Source: Euryarchaeota archaeon UBA130 (GTDB taxonomy: Archaea; Thermoplasmatota; Poseidoniia; Poseidoniales; Thalassarchaeaceae). From it: 64,000 nucleotides of DNA. Both the position numbers and the translations under genes were made by a program. Below are positions 26,673-35,807 of the stretch, one piece after another. The notes below the pieces were generated by a model, which did not search any database, was not told where the DNA came from, and saw nothing but the letters and a program-made list of their open reading frames with translations. The stretch lies in assembly GCA_002505775.1 (NCBI GenBank), contig DAVY01000009.1, forward strand, positions 17,717 to 81,716. Direction: 5' to 3'. Every line of letters starts with the position of its first letter. Within the stretch, counting starts at the first letter, position 1.

Positions 26673-29624
26673 CTAGCGCCAGAATGGACGAGTCCTAGCA
26701 TATTGCAATTCAGAATTATGTATGGACCTCAGTAATCTTACCCTATCCCCAGGGGGGCCTCTTAGAATTCTGGTTGCTGTATCCTCCCCAACTCCTCTGC
26801 CCATCAAGCAAAGAATAGCATCCTGACCATGTGTCCTCACAAGCTCTGCGTTCCTCTGAATTCTTCCTGTGATTTTCTCGTCCGAGCTTCTAATCCTCTC
26901 TAAAAGAGATTTTTCTAGTCTTTCTGGAGCACAGGCCTGCATAGTTCCCCCGCAACCCGAACAAGGAGATATCTGGGCCAATCTTTCTACCCGTCTCCTG
27001 GTTTTACTTTCACAATTCAAGCAAATTAGAACCGCTCGTTCATTGAGGAGGCGTGTCTCCAGCCTCTCTCTAATTTCGACATCACTCCATGCTGGAAGTA
27101 ACAAATCCATCTCAGCTCTTGGTGATCTGCCAAGCCTCCCTGGGGCAGTAATGTGGACCTCTACACTCCCATTACTTATCTGTCGAAGTAGGTCCTGCGT
27201 CCCTTCGATATCCATCCTCTCATGGAAAAGCTTCTCGAGAGACTCTTCGATTACGGGGGTTCCTCTGTATCTCTGCATCAAACCCTCTAGATTGACCTTC
27301 CTAGGGTCCGTGCCTTTCTGAAGAATCCCCATCTTCCTAGCAACCTGAACCACTCTCCATCTGATTGCTCTACCATTAGGGATAGTCATCCACATAATGG
27401 AAGGAATTGATGATGAAGGGGTTTCATTGAGTAGATTCACGACATCACTGGCAGACAATGAGGGAACCTGTAGTGAGATCCTGTATGGATCAATCGTTGA
27501 TCTTCCCATCTTCCCGTCCTTCAAAGAACCCATTGCCTGTAGAAGATGTCCAAGTGTCTCATTTACCCTAGATCCCCTGCAGGTATTCACAATTATGGCC
27601 CCATCACTTTCTGAAACTGTAATAGTGTTCTCATCTGGAATTACGCCAGATGCATCGTAATGTTCAGTGACGGTACTGATGAGATGATTACGTGCATCCT
27701 CAGATAATGGATACTCACCGAGGTCGCGAGCTTCACCATTCGAAGCACCGATGGCAATGGCAACAGATCTTCTGAGCATACCGACCTCCATAGCAACCTC
27801 AATCGGGACCGGAGGTAACTCCCCAGACCATACAGGGACTTCTCCCGAATCATTGATTGGAATGACCAGAATTTCTTCTTGATCGGGGTCAGCATCGACA
27901 ATTTGCCAGGTTCTCCCAGCCATCACGAAAGCTCTACTGCCACTTTTTCCGTCCCCTTCTCCACCCAGAGAAAGAACAAACGCCTCGTCTACAGACCCAA
28001 GGACACTCCTGCCAACTGCGTCTCTCACTCTGTAAGATAACTCGTCTGGAATCATTGAGATATGGTCAATCCGGTTTCTGCCTAGTCTAGCTGAAGGAGA
28101 GAACCACCCCTCTTTCAGTGATTCTGGAAGTCCTGATATCAACTGTTTCCTCCATTTTATCTTCTTCGAATCATCAATCTCTTGATCCCATGATGGCCTC
28201 TCAAGAGGAGCATCACCTTCTGTAATATCTGCCAATCTAGACCAAAGCTTTGGCGACCAAGAGGTAACGTCAGATTCATTGGGGTCTTCGACGAAATTTA
28301 TCATCCACCTATCGCTAAGTACTCTGAGCAGGGAGATGGTATCCTCCCTATTCCACTTATTGAAGATTGAACACCTCGCTATTATGTCGGTAGCTAAGTC
28401 AATTGGAACTACCCCCCTCTCAATTGACATCTGCATAAATTGGTTTGCGGCAACGATACCTGGATTAGTGCGCCATTCGACACCCTCTAATTCTCCATGC
28501 ATGGCCTTTCGGGCAATAACCGCACCTTCGGCAACCTCGTCAGTCTCCCATGCCAGCAATTCCCCTCTTCCGGTACCTCCGATGGTATGTTCTGCCCTGC
28601 CCATCCTCTGGAGAAGCCGATCAACAGCTCTGGGACTTTGTATTTGATGGACTCTTTTGATTGAACCTATGTCTATCCCAAGCTCAAGGCTACTAGTACA
28701 TACTATGGCATGCAAATCTCCGTTTCGGAGCCTTTCCTCCATTTCCATCCTGGTCTCAGCGGCAAGACTTCCATGGTGGACGCCAAGTTTCAAGTCTGGA
28801 TTAATCCCTCTTAGTCGCTGGGAAACTGATTCTGCAGCATTACGTGAGTTAACGAAAACCAATGCCGGGTAGCTCTCATAGAGAGATTTTGCAAGCCTCC
28901 TATGAGCTGCAACTGAATGGGGTGAACTTGACCAAATTATTGACGTAGCTTCATCTGATGGGTCCGGCATTTCTCTGTGGACCAAAACTTCGGTGGATCT
29001 TGGAGAAGGGCCAACAATTGCGATAGCATCTCTCGATAGCCATCTAGCTGTTTCATCAGGATTTCCAACTGTGGCAGAAAGGCCGATCCGCTGGAACCCA
29101 TTCGGACAATATTCATTGATTCTTTCCAGAGCAACCAACAATTGTGCGCCTCTTTCCGATGATGCTAGGTCATGTACTTCATCTAATACCACTGCCTTTA
29201 TTCTGGATAAATGTCCCCTCAGTCTACTTCCGAGGAGCATTATTTGTGCAGTCTCAGGAGTTGTGATCAGTAGGTTCGGGGGATTTTTCGACTGCTTCGC
29301 CCTCTCTCTTTGCGAAGTATCGCCATGTCTTAGCCCAACAGTTATTCCCAAGGGTTCTAGCATTTCGGCAAGCCTCCTGTCAATATCCCTGTTTAGTGCT
29401 CTGAGAGGGGTAATGTAGAGTATCGATAGCCCCTCCCAATTCTCTGAGATGAATCTGGATGCCAAAGGAAGGATTGCAGCCTCAGTTTTTCCACTTCCAG
29501 TGGGTGAGACCAGGACTCTATCAAATCCAGACACCAGGTCTTCCATGGACGAGCTCTGTATCGAAGAGAGTGTCCACTTCCTACTATCGATAAGTCCTCT
29601 GACCTTAGGATGGAGAATGGTCAT
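26673..29624 (-). CDS. Lhr-type large DEAD/DEAH helicase
   Basis: A 983-residue superfamily 2 helicase of the Lhr group, active in DNA repair or recombination. Motifs in order: Walker A SPTGSGKTEAAILP (about 37-50), TPLRALNRD, TTPETAQIMLL, DEVHDL (motif II), GLSATVGN (motif III), LVFVNSRNAAE, HHGSLAAETRMEMEERL, TSSLELGIDIG and QRMGRAEH (motif VI). The C-terminal region contains two Cys pairs (CLNCES and CSGCGG), probably a zinc-binding module, and an HhH-like end. The ATG at 29624 has GGGAG upstream. It lies between a kinase-like gene and a lipoprotein gene on the same strand, with no obvious functional link. Confidence 0.93.
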   Translation of the reverse strand: MTILHPKVRGLIDSRKWTLSSIQSSSMEDLVSGFDRVLVSPTGSGKTEAAILPLASRFISENWEGLSILYITPLRALNRDIDRRLAEMLEPLGITVGLRHGDTSQRERAKQSKNPPNLLITTPETAQIMLLGSRLRGHLSRIKAVVLDEVHDLASSERGAQLLVALERINEYCPNGFQRIGLSATVGNPDETARWLSRDAIAIVGPSPRSTEVLVHREMPDPSDEATSIIWSSSPHSVAAHRRLAKSLYESYPALVFVNSRNAAESVSQRLRGINPDLKLGVHHGSLAAETRMEMEERLRNGDLHAIVCTSSLELGIDIGSIKRVHQIQSPRAVDRLLQRMGRAEHTIGGTGRGELLAWETDEVAEGAVIARKAMHGELEGVEWRTNPGIVAANQFMQMSIERGVVPIDLATDIIARCSIFNKWNREDTISLLRVLSDRWMINFVEDPNESDVTSWSPKLWSRLADITEGDAPLERPSWDQEIDDSKKIKWRKQLISGLPESLKEGWFSPSARLGRNRIDHISMIPDELSYRVRDAVGRSVLGSVDEAFVLSLGGEGDGKSGSRAFVMAGRTWQIVDADPDQEEILVIPINDSGEVPVWSGELPPVPIEVAMEVGMLRRSVAIAIGASNGEARDLGEYPLSEDARNHLISTVTEHYDASGVIPDENTITVSESDGAIIVNTCRGSRVNETLGHLLQAMGSLKDGKMGRSTIDPYRISLQVPSLSASDVVNLLNETPSSSIPSIMWMTIPNGRAIRWRVVQVARKMGILQKGTDPRKVNLEGLMQRYRGTPVIEESLEKLFHERMDIEGTQDLLRQISNGSVEVHITAPGRLGRSPRAEMDLLLPAWSDVEIRERLETRLLNERAVLICLNCESKTRRRVERLAQISPCSGCGGTMQACAPERLEKSLLERIRSSDEKITGRIQRNAELVRTHGQDAILCLMGRGVGEDTATRILRGPPGDRVRLLRSIHNSELQYARTRPFWR

Positions 29625-29635
29625 GGTGCTCCCAA

Positions 29636-30928
29636 CTAGATTTCCGAAGAAGGATGAGGTGGCAAATCATCGGACCAATCTGACATTTCGTTCAGTGTCC
29701 TAGTCACGTTAGTCACCTCTCCCTGCTCCCAATAATCCACGCCGATGAATGTAGGCCTATTACCTACAGTTTCCCAGCATAGCAGAGCTCTTTCCAGTAA
29801 AGTATCGTAAGAATTGACCTGAGATGCCTTATTTGCATCCGATAATCCAAAAGTACTCAACCAGTTATTCATGTGCCAAACAGGTTGGCCTAAGTCGCCT
29901 CTCCCTAGGTCACAAGTCATTTCATCTTGGCTAGACTCTCCGTATGGGGTATCCCAAGTGTGCTTCCAAGCTGGTAATAATTTAGTGAAATTATATTCAT
30001 ATTCCATCTCGATGAAAATCACGACATCAGTCCCAGATAGTGCCATATCTCCTATTGATGGCCAGGGGCTTCCTAATTCGTGGATGTAAGCCCTTTCCAA
30101 GATTCCTGTCTCATTTAGTAGGTACTCCAGATGCTCCCCTGGAACTCGATAGTTCTGTATCAGGAGACTGACTATGTCACCACTGCTGTTGTTGTGGAGC
30201 GAACTTAAATTTCTGAGCCAAGCAAAGGCATCAACACTACCAAACAAACACGGGGGAGTATTCGGTAAGGACAATGCATGGCAAAAAACTACATCCTCCT
30301 TTTCATTATTCAATTCAGACGGGTGATAAGGGTCCAACATGAAGGCTCTGATACCATCCTCCCATTGACTCTGCAAACCAGTATGATGGTTTATTCCAGC
30401 AATTATGCCATCTTCCGGGGTTGAGAATGAGTTATGAGATTCAGCGAAGGTAAAATCGTCATAAGTTCTCAAACAGTATTTGCTCATTCCATGGCAAGTG
30501 ATGTAGTCCTCACTATCCAGGTAATCCAAACCTCTGGCTTGCTCCCACTCATTTGGTAGGCCATCGCCGTCAGCATCCAAATCCAGTGTATCACAAATCA
30601 TATCTCCATCATAATCCTCAGGAACCGATTTATTGTCTCGTGGATCTGTGGAGCAATCTAACTCCGTAAAGTCCCCCCAAAGATCCCCATCATCGTCACT
30701 ATCGAGGAAGTCGCAGACCAGGTCTCCATCAATATCTGATGGAACACTGGTGGAGGTGAAAGGGTCAGTAGTACAATTTAGCTCCATATCATTGTCCCAT
30801 CCATCTCCATCAATATCCAGATCTTCACTGTCTTGAATTCCATCTCCATCCAAATCAGGAGCGTTAGCCATACAACCAGATGTTAGGATAAAAATAACCA
30901 TCACTGCTGGCAGGGGGCTCCTTTCCAT
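29636..30928 (-). CDS. Secreted lipoprotein with calcium-type repeats and PI-PLC-like domain
   Basis: A 430-residue lipoprotein: signal peptide MERSPLPAVMVIFILTSGC with the lipobox Cys at residue 19. Residues 25-130 hold repeated Asp-rich units of the DxDGDGxxD kind (DLDGDGIQDSEDLDIDGDGW and further copies), as in thrombospondin type 3 calcium-binding repeats. The C-terminal 280 residues resemble the PI-PLC X-domain fold: FTFAESHNSFSTPEDG with a catalytic-type His, WEDGIRAFMLDPY and a second His in VVFCHALS. A phosphodiesterase role on lipid or glycan is possible but unproved. The ATG at 30928 has GGAGG about 6 bases upstream; ATG 30955 is less likely. Confidence 0.8.
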   Translation of the reverse strand: MERSPLPAVMVIFILTSGCMANAPDLDGDGIQDSEDLDIDGDGWDNDMELNCTTDPFTSTSVPSDIDGDLVCDFLDSDDDGDLWGDFTELDCSTDPRDNKSVPEDYDGDMICDTLDLDADGDGLPNEWEQARGLDYLDSEDYITCHGMSKYCLRTYDDFTFAESHNSFSTPEDGIIAGINHHTGLQSQWEDGIRAFMLDPYHPSELNNEKEDVVFCHALSLPNTPPCLFGSVDAFAWLRNLSSLHNNSSGDIVSLLIQNYRVPGEHLEYLLNETGILERAYIHELGSPWPSIGDMALSGTDVVIFIEMEYEYNFTKLLPAWKHTWDTPYGESSQDEMTCDLGRGDLGQPVWHMNNWLSTFGLSDANKASQVNSYDTLLERALLCWETVGNRPTFIGVDYWEQGEVTNVTRTLNEMSDWSDDLPPHPSSEI

Positions 30929-31008
30929 CAAACCTCCATAACATGGTCTTCTCATGAACCAATCGGATGAAAATCTTCAATTGTATCAGTCAGAAAATAG
31001 GAAGTGAC

Positions 31009-31017
31009 TAATCATAT
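31009..31017 (+). promoter_or_regulatory. Candidate TATA box before the 31039 membrane protein gene
   Basis: TAATCATAT is centred about 26 bases before ATG 31039 in the gap between two divergent genes. The spacing fits a leaderless transcript and supports that start over GTG 31018. Confidence 0.35.
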
Positions 31018-31038
31018 GTGCTCTGTCCAGTGGTTGCT

Positions 31039-31857
31039 ATGGCTCGCGGAAGGGTAACCAGGAAGGGTGTTCTGACCAAGTGGTGGGAATCTAATAAGGA
31101 CAGCCAGTTTCAAATCATAACTTACGCTACAATTCTATCATGTGCATCTATGGCATGGGGGTTCATTTTCCTATTTATGCTCGGAGGAGCCACAGATCCT
31201 TCACATCAAGATAGCTTGGTCCCATTCAGTTGGCTCTGTTTGGTTGTTGGGTCATTTACCTCATTCTACACTCTACCTGAGTTTGGTTATTTTTGGTCGC
31301 AAAGAACAGCTTTGGAGGAAATACTTGAGTTGGATGCAAGGACTGAAGTCCTCAAAAGGAGGAAAGAGGCGGAAGATGCCGCAGATATTCTCGGCCCTAA
31401 ATATCAATCAAGGCTTATGGGACTATACGATCATTACCAGATTAGAGGAGGGAGGAGGTTCAAGGTAGACGCTTCTCCTGTAAAGAATTCCCTAACCGAA
31501 AAAACTCCAGTCGTAGGCAGGGAATTTCAACGTCAGTGGTGGCAAACAGAAAACTCCAAACTTTCAGAATTCCTTCCAGCTCTCTCGATCCTCAAAACAA
31601 AGAAGGCAAATAGAATGATAATCGTTTTCTCGACATTGGCAATCGCCCTACTACTCCTCAACACCCTCTTTGGAATACATATTGGCATAGGGGGAATAAA
31701 TCACGAAACCTTAGATCTTTCAGCATATCTGTTGTCGACGGAAAATGTTACTTTTAATCCTCCTCATTTAGACTCTGTAAGCCTATTATTAATCGCCTTC
31801 TTTTCTTTAATCTTAGATTTTACCAGGCCTCCAGTGATATTTCAAGAGGAGGAGTGA
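31039..31857 (+). CDS. Membrane protein of unknown function, next to signal peptidase
   Basis: A protein of about 272 residues with two N-terminal membrane helices (about 28-50 and 61-80), a central cytoplasmic-type region rich in charged residues, and two further hydrophobic segments near the C-terminus (about 198-215 and 248-262). The middle contains a probable amphipathic or coiled segment LEEILELDARTEVLKRRKEAEDA. I do not recognise a family. It is followed after 1 base by the signal peptidase gene, so the two are almost certainly co-transcribed and this protein may act in protein export or processing. Confidence 0.75.
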   Translation: MARGRVTRKGVLTKWWESNKDSQFQIITYATILSCASMAWGFIFLFMLGGATDPSHQDSLVPFSWLCLVVGSFTSFYTLPEFGYFWSQRTALEEILELDARTEVLKRRKEAEDAADILGPKYQSRLMGLYDHYQIRGGRRFKVDASPVKNSLTEKTPVVGREFQRQWWQTENSKLSEFLPALSILKTKKANRMIIVFSTLAIALLLLNTLFGIHIGIGGINHETLDLSAYLLSTENVTFNPPHLDSVSLLLIAFFSLILDFTRPPVIFQEEE

Positions 31858-31858
31858 G

Positions 31859-32668
31859 ATGAACAGTGCAGTATTCAGAGAAGTATTTCTTGCAGGTGGT
31901 CTAGTCTCTCTTCTTCTAGGCGCAATGTTTCTCTCAACAGGAACATTCCCCCCTATGGTTGTGGTCGAATCTGGATCGATGATGCATGACGAAGATGGAA
32001 AAATCGGCGTAATAGACCCAGGTGATTTAGTCCTGGTAATTAATCCAGCCAGAAAAAATGTAGTGACATATGTTGAAGCCACAGACACGAATGATGATAA
32101 TTTTGGATACAAGTCTCATGGGATGTACGGGGATGTAATTGTGTTTAGTAAAAATGGGGGTACTGATACTCCTGTAATCCACAGGGCGCTTCTGAAGGCT
32201 GTCCATAATGACACAGGTGGGTGGGATGTCCCAGGTACCACCCTGAGGGGGGTTAGTAGTATCAATTGGACGCTTGAATATAGCTGTGTTTCATATCATG
32301 GCTCGGTTTATGAACTGAAGATAGATGATTGGGTCCCCTCTCATGAAGGATATCTTACAACTGGGGATAATCAGGATACCAATGGATGTAGGATAGACCA
32401 ACTTTCAGCTACCGGCCAAGATGGAAGAAATGGGCTTTTAGATGAGAATAATAATCCAGTTACTGCGGTGAAGGATGAATGGATAATTGGGATAGCCTCT
32501 TCGGAAATTCCATGGATTGGAGCGGCTAAATTATTCTTCTCCCCTCCTCCCTCTGCAGACTATGTTACGAGTAAGACTTGGACTATGCTGGGATTAGTAA
32601 TCGCTTCGATATTGATTATTCCTAGTGTGGTAGATGCAACTTTCCCTCCAAAGGACGAAGAGGAATAA
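31859..32668 (+). CDS. Signal peptidase I, archaeal/ER type
   Basis: A 269-residue membrane protease that removes signal peptides. After an N-terminal helix (about 9-30) comes VVVESGSMM with the nucleophilic Ser 40. VIHRAL provides the His 108 that replaces the bacterial Lys general base, and TTGDNQD provides the conserved Asp 170. A C-terminal helix (about 239-258) follows. A polar insertion of about 60 residues lies between the His and GDN boxes, making it longer than minimal Sec11 homologues. It is convergent with the S2P protease gene, whose stop is adjacent (32669). Confidence 0.9.
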   Translation: MNSAVFREVFLAGGLVSLLLGAMFLSTGTFPPMVVVESGSMMHDEDGKIGVIDPGDLVLVINPARKNVVTYVEATDTNDDNFGYKSHGMYGDVIVFSKNGGTDTPVIHRALLKAVHNDTGGWDVPGTTLRGVSSINWTLEYSCVSYHGSVYELKIDDWVPSHEGYLTTGDNQDTNGCRIDQLSATGQDGRNGLLDENNNPVTAVKDEWIIGIASSEIPWIGAAKLFFSPPPSADYVTSKTWTMLGLVIASILIIPSVVDATFPPKDEEE

Positions 32669-34192
32669 TCATACAATAAGCATCATAATAGGAATAAGTA
32701 CGATAATCAACATTACCACTGTAGTCATTCCTCCGATAGACCCAGCAATCCTCTCAACTCTTAGGGGATTACTCCCTTTCATGATTCTAGATAAAACGGA
32801 ATGAGCGCCATCTTTGAGCATGTGGCCCCCATCGAAGGGAATTATTGGAAGGAGATTTAGAAATCCGAGTAGGAAGTTTACCCATATGAGCCAGAAAATA
32901 AAGTCAAAAAGATGCAGTAAGTTATCAGTACCCAGTGAGGATAGTATGAAACCATCATCGATTTCTATCATGCCCCTCTCGTGAAGATCCATTGTCTGTC
33001 CATCATATGACATGGGAGTCCCCATTATGGACAACGGAGTCAACAATAGTGTCAGCGCCTTCTGGCCTAAGGTGTATCTCTCTTCGAAAATGAACGAGAA
33101 TCTATCTGTCTGATAAGTTCCTGACCTAGGGGAATTGACTCCGAGAAAAGCCTCACCCTCTCCAATTCCATAACTTTCCAACAAATCAGCCGTCCGATCC
33201 AGACACTCCTGATCATTATCACACAAATTCAGATAATATTGGGCTTTATCTCCAAGAGTTACAAGTACATCAGAACTCTCTCCCCAAATCCTTTCTTCGT
33301 TATTATATGGAATTATAGTGAAAATAACCTCATCACCAGCTTCTAGAGAGTCCATTTGTGATGAAAATGAATCATAGTCGGTGACTGCGTTGCCGTCCAC
33401 ATGGGTAATTATATCGTAGGATTTGATACCCGCTTCGTCCGCACCTCCCTCATCGATAACCGCCAGTGGGTGTACGCCTGGATTTGTAGCAACGAAACCA
33501 CTGGAAAGAAAGCCAATCACAATCAAGAAAACAAATGTAGCTACCAAATTAATCGAGGGCCCAGCAGCGAAAAGCCTCATTCTCTCTCTTCTGGGAGCTA
33601 ATACCATATCCATCTGTTCAGGTTCAGCGAATGCTCCTACTGGAATGGGTCCAGCAACTAGAAGTCCGAAGCTCCTAACCTCCATTCCATGTGCTCTGGC
33701 CTGTATTCCGTGACTATACTCATGAATAAGCAGGGTGAAGATGAGTGCCAAGGCAGGCCACCAGAAAGGTACGAAGCTCGTTACTCCGGGGATGAAAAGG
33801 ATATCCGTAGCAGGTAGTGAGCCTTGTGGAGGAGAATTAATCGATGTAACAAAAGCAAGAACCATCAAGGCTACAACTGAGAACATGACCAAGAAGCATA
33901 GCCAGATAGAAAACTCCCCATAAATCCTCCAGAATTTCCTATTCTTCGATATGTATTCTAGGAAAACACGCCCCCTTGTTGTTCTGATCATCAGAATGAC
34001 GCCAGCTACTCTTTCCAAATTCCATCTCTTTAGGAATCCTGAGCTCTCGAGATATATTAGCATAGTATACCATAGAGCTAGTCCAATAATCAGCCCTGCT
34101 GGAAGTATGTTTGAGTATACCCCGAATGCTAAGACAAATATCCAGAAGAAAGGAAACCCACTGGTCTCTGTGACCTCTCCATCTTCTCCCAT
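32669..34192 (-). CDS. Site-2 protease-like intramembrane metalloprotease (M50)
   Basis: A 507-residue polytopic membrane zinc protease. The HExxH-type site is LLIHEYSHGIQARAHG, and the second metal site is NLLPIIPFDGGHML, giving the Asp ligand. A PDZ-like domain sits between them, with VIDEGGADEAGIKSYDIITHV and a following beta region. The family cleaves membrane-anchored regulators in regulated proteolysis. It is divergent from the small coiled-coil gene at 34270 and convergent with the signal peptidase gene. No membrane-bound anti-sigma-like target is obvious nearby. Confidence 0.9.
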   Translation of the reverse strand: MGEDGEVTETSGFPFFWIFVLAFGVYSNILPAGLIIGLALWYTMLIYLESSGFLKRWNLERVAGVILMIRTTRGRVFLEYISKNRKFWRIYGEFSIWLCFLVMFSVVALMVLAFVTSINSPPQGSLPATDILFIPGVTSFVPFWWPALALIFTLLIHEYSHGIQARAHGMEVRSFGLLVAGPIPVGAFAEPEQMDMVLAPRRERMRLFAAGPSINLVATFVFLIVIGFLSSGFVATNPGVHPLAVIDEGGADEAGIKSYDIITHVDGNAVTDYDSFSSQMDSLEAGDEVIFTIIPYNNEERIWGESSDVLVTLGDKAQYYLNLCDNDQECLDRTADLLESYGIGEGEAFLGVNSPRSGTYQTDRFSFIFEERYTLGQKALTLLLTPLSIMGTPMSYDGQTMDLHERGMIEIDDGFILSSLGTDNLLHLFDFIFWLIWVNFLLGFLNLLPIIPFDGGHMLKDGAHSVLSRIMKGSNPLRVERIAGSIGGMTTVVMLIIVLIPIMMLIV

Positions 34193-34269
34193 GGATGCGA
34201 CAGCACTTCCTTCCTATTCAACCTGCGTCCCACAAAAACACACATTACATCATACCTCAACGTGGATCC

Positions 34270-34455
34270 ATGACGGATATGCGGGAGCCTAACCCTTCCT
34301 CCAGAAAGCACTTCAGGGATATAGATTCACTTCGTAGAGAGAGAGATAGCATAATTAGGATTCTAAAGCAGGCAAATCTTGGTGATCTGAAGTCAGAACT
34401 AGAGAGATTAAACAAGTCATTTTCTGATTTGGAAAAGGATCTCAAAGGAGACTAG
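34270..34455 (+). CDS. Small coiled-coil protein, hypothetical
   Basis: A 61-residue reading frame from ATG 34270 (or 34279). It is highly charged and has a heptad-like helix from about residue 16 on, for example RRERDSIIRILKQANLG then LKSELERLNKSFSDLEKDL. No family is recognised. It sits between two genes on the opposite strand, with its stop 5 bases from the Hjc stop. The coding case is moderate: the composition is protein-like and the helix pattern is regular, but a short chance frame cannot be excluded. Confidence 0.5.
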   Translation: MTDMREPNPSSRKHFRDIDSLRRERDSIIRILKQANLGDLKSELERLNKSFSDLEKDLKGD

Positions 34456-34460
34456 TTCGA

Positions 34461-35045
34461 TTAAGATGCGATGTAGGAAGAAATCATTTCGCTCTGATTT
34501 ACTTCCAAAGACCCAACCGCACTATCGGATTTACAAATAAGTGAAAGGAATTTATGCAGTGGCATTCCCTGCTCCCAGTCTAAGAATTCCTTACCGTTCC
34601 TAGTCAGTGGAAGGGAGGGAATACTTCTGGATAGGTGACGAAGCTTTCCACTCAGTCCAGAAACCTCTACTTTCATTATTCTCCAACTATCCCCCCTAAC
34701 TCCCTTTAGTCTGTATGCATAGAGTGGAAGCAGACCACACCTCTCTCCCATATCTTTGAGAGATTTTAATTGGTCATATGTTCTTCCCGAAAGATAAAGT
34801 CGAGGTTTTTTTGACGATTTTACTTCTATTGGGAAGCATATATCACCCCTTAGCGCCAGTAAATCTCCCGTTCCTTCTGAACCACTGCCCGGGGCTCTCA
34901 CTACGAGAAACGGCCTGTTAGTAACCCTCATTGCAAGGGATCTCTCTGCTTCCGAGCATGATCTCGTAACAGCCCTTACTCCGTTTATTTCTCCGGCTAA
35001 GACCGACCTAAGCTCCCTTTCATACTGGCTTCCAATACTGCCCAT
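34461..35045 (-). CDS. hjc: Holliday junction resolvase Hjc, extended
   Basis: An archaeal PD-(D/E)XK resolvase that cuts four-way junctions. Catalytic elements are Glu 9 in the N-terminal QYEREL, Asp 61 in GTGDLLALRGD, and Glu 74 with Lys 76 in PIEVKSSKK. Hjc is usually 120-140 residues; here it is 194. The gap between Glu 9 and Asp 61 is about 28 residues longer than in typical Hjc, and a C-terminal extension of about 60 residues follows the fold. All active-site residues are retained. A TATA-like CATTAACC lies about 25 bases before the ATG on the reverse strand, fitting a leaderless start. Confidence 0.85.
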   Translation of the reverse strand: MGSIGSQYERELRSVLAGEINGVRAVTRSCSEAERSLAMRVTNRPFLVVRAPGSGSEGTGDLLALRGDICFPIEVKSSKKPRLYLSGRTYDQLKSLKDMGERCGLLPLYAYRLKGVRGDSWRIMKVEVSGLSGKLRHLSRSIPSLPLTRNGKEFLDWEQGMPLHKFLSLICKSDSAVGSLEVNQSEMISSYIAS

Positions 35046-35089
35046 GCCCCTATAGTATTCTCAGGGTTAATGAGAACATTGGTCGTTCA

Positions 35090-35731
35090 TCACTGAATTT
35101 TGCCTTTTCTGAAATCTCTCGTCCTGTCCACTCCGGGAAACTGGTCCTCGCTTTCCCGGTATACAGTTTTCATATTGTTCAAGAAATTAACCTCATCAGT
35201 AACAATGAGGACCATGTCAACCCCAGGGTCCTCTTCCCCATCCATCCAGTCGAGTATGATTTCCATTGTCATCCGCGCCCCCTCTCTGTGGGGATAAGCA
35301 AAAACGTCCATCCCTAGAGGGGGTGTAACTACCGTTTTCCGGGGCACAATCTTCGAAATTTCGTCAAACATTGCATTGTAAGAATTCACTAGAAGCTCTC
35401 TCCTGAAGTTATCCTGATTAGGCCTCCTGCAATCTGGTGCAACAACATGAACTAAATTCTCTGCGGGAAGATTGTAGCCAGAGGTACTTACAGCTTCCCC
35501 TACTCCGCATGGTTGCTTGCCTTCTTTCCTTCTCTCTACAGCAATTTCCGTACACCTTGCCCTCAATTCGTCACCAGCCGCTAATTGCATCCTTTCATCC
35601 AAACCCTCTCGTCCAGCAAGTCTATTATTTGCGGGAATTACCATAATATCCCCATCAACTCTGATGATGTTACCAAACTGCACCCTGACCTGTCCATGAC
35701 GGCATTCCCTCACAATTATTGTCTCCGCCAT
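35090..35731 (-). CDS. Macro-domain protein
   Basis: A 213-residue macro (ADP-ribose-binding) domain protein. After a short N-terminal strand, VDGDIMVIPANNRLAGREG matches the NAN-type ribose loop (here PANN), followed by a GVGEAVSTSGYNLP segment and VHVVAPDCR. The second loop VTPPLGMDVFAYPHREGAR supplies the Gly-rich phosphate-binding turn (normally SxGxxGxP). It may remove or read ADP-ribose or related nucleotides. The ATG at 35731 is preferred; TTATCATA about 25 bases upstream on the reverse strand fits a leaderless promoter. A longer form from 35797 would start inside that promoter. Confidence 0.85.
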   Translation of the reverse strand: MAETIIVRECRHGQVRVQFGNIIRVDGDIMVIPANNRLAGREGLDERMQLAAGDELRARCTEIAVERRKEGKQPCGVGEAVSTSGYNLPAENLVHVVAPDCRRPNQDNFRRELLVNSYNAMFDEISKIVPRKTVVTPPLGMDVFAYPHREGARMTMEIILDWMDGEEDPGVDMVLIVTDEVNFLNNMKTVYRESEDQFPGVDRTRDFRKGKIQ

Positions 35732-35750
35732 AACATGACAAGGACGGTCA

Positions 35751-35760
35751 TATGATAAGT
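35751..35760 (-). promoter_or_regulatory. Candidate TATA box for the macro-domain gene
   Basis: On the reverse strand the sequence reads ACTTATCATA, centred about 25 bases before ATG 35731. This spacing fits an archaeal leaderless promoter. Confidence 0.4.
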
Positions 35761-35807
35761 AACCATCGACAAGATACAGAACCATCAATCGATGCATTCA
35801 TTCGTCA

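Noticed and set aside
26869..29418. Several + strand frames opposite the Lhr helicase
   Set aside because: Lack of starts with ribosome sites and of recognised motifs; the helicase motifs on the - strand are complete.
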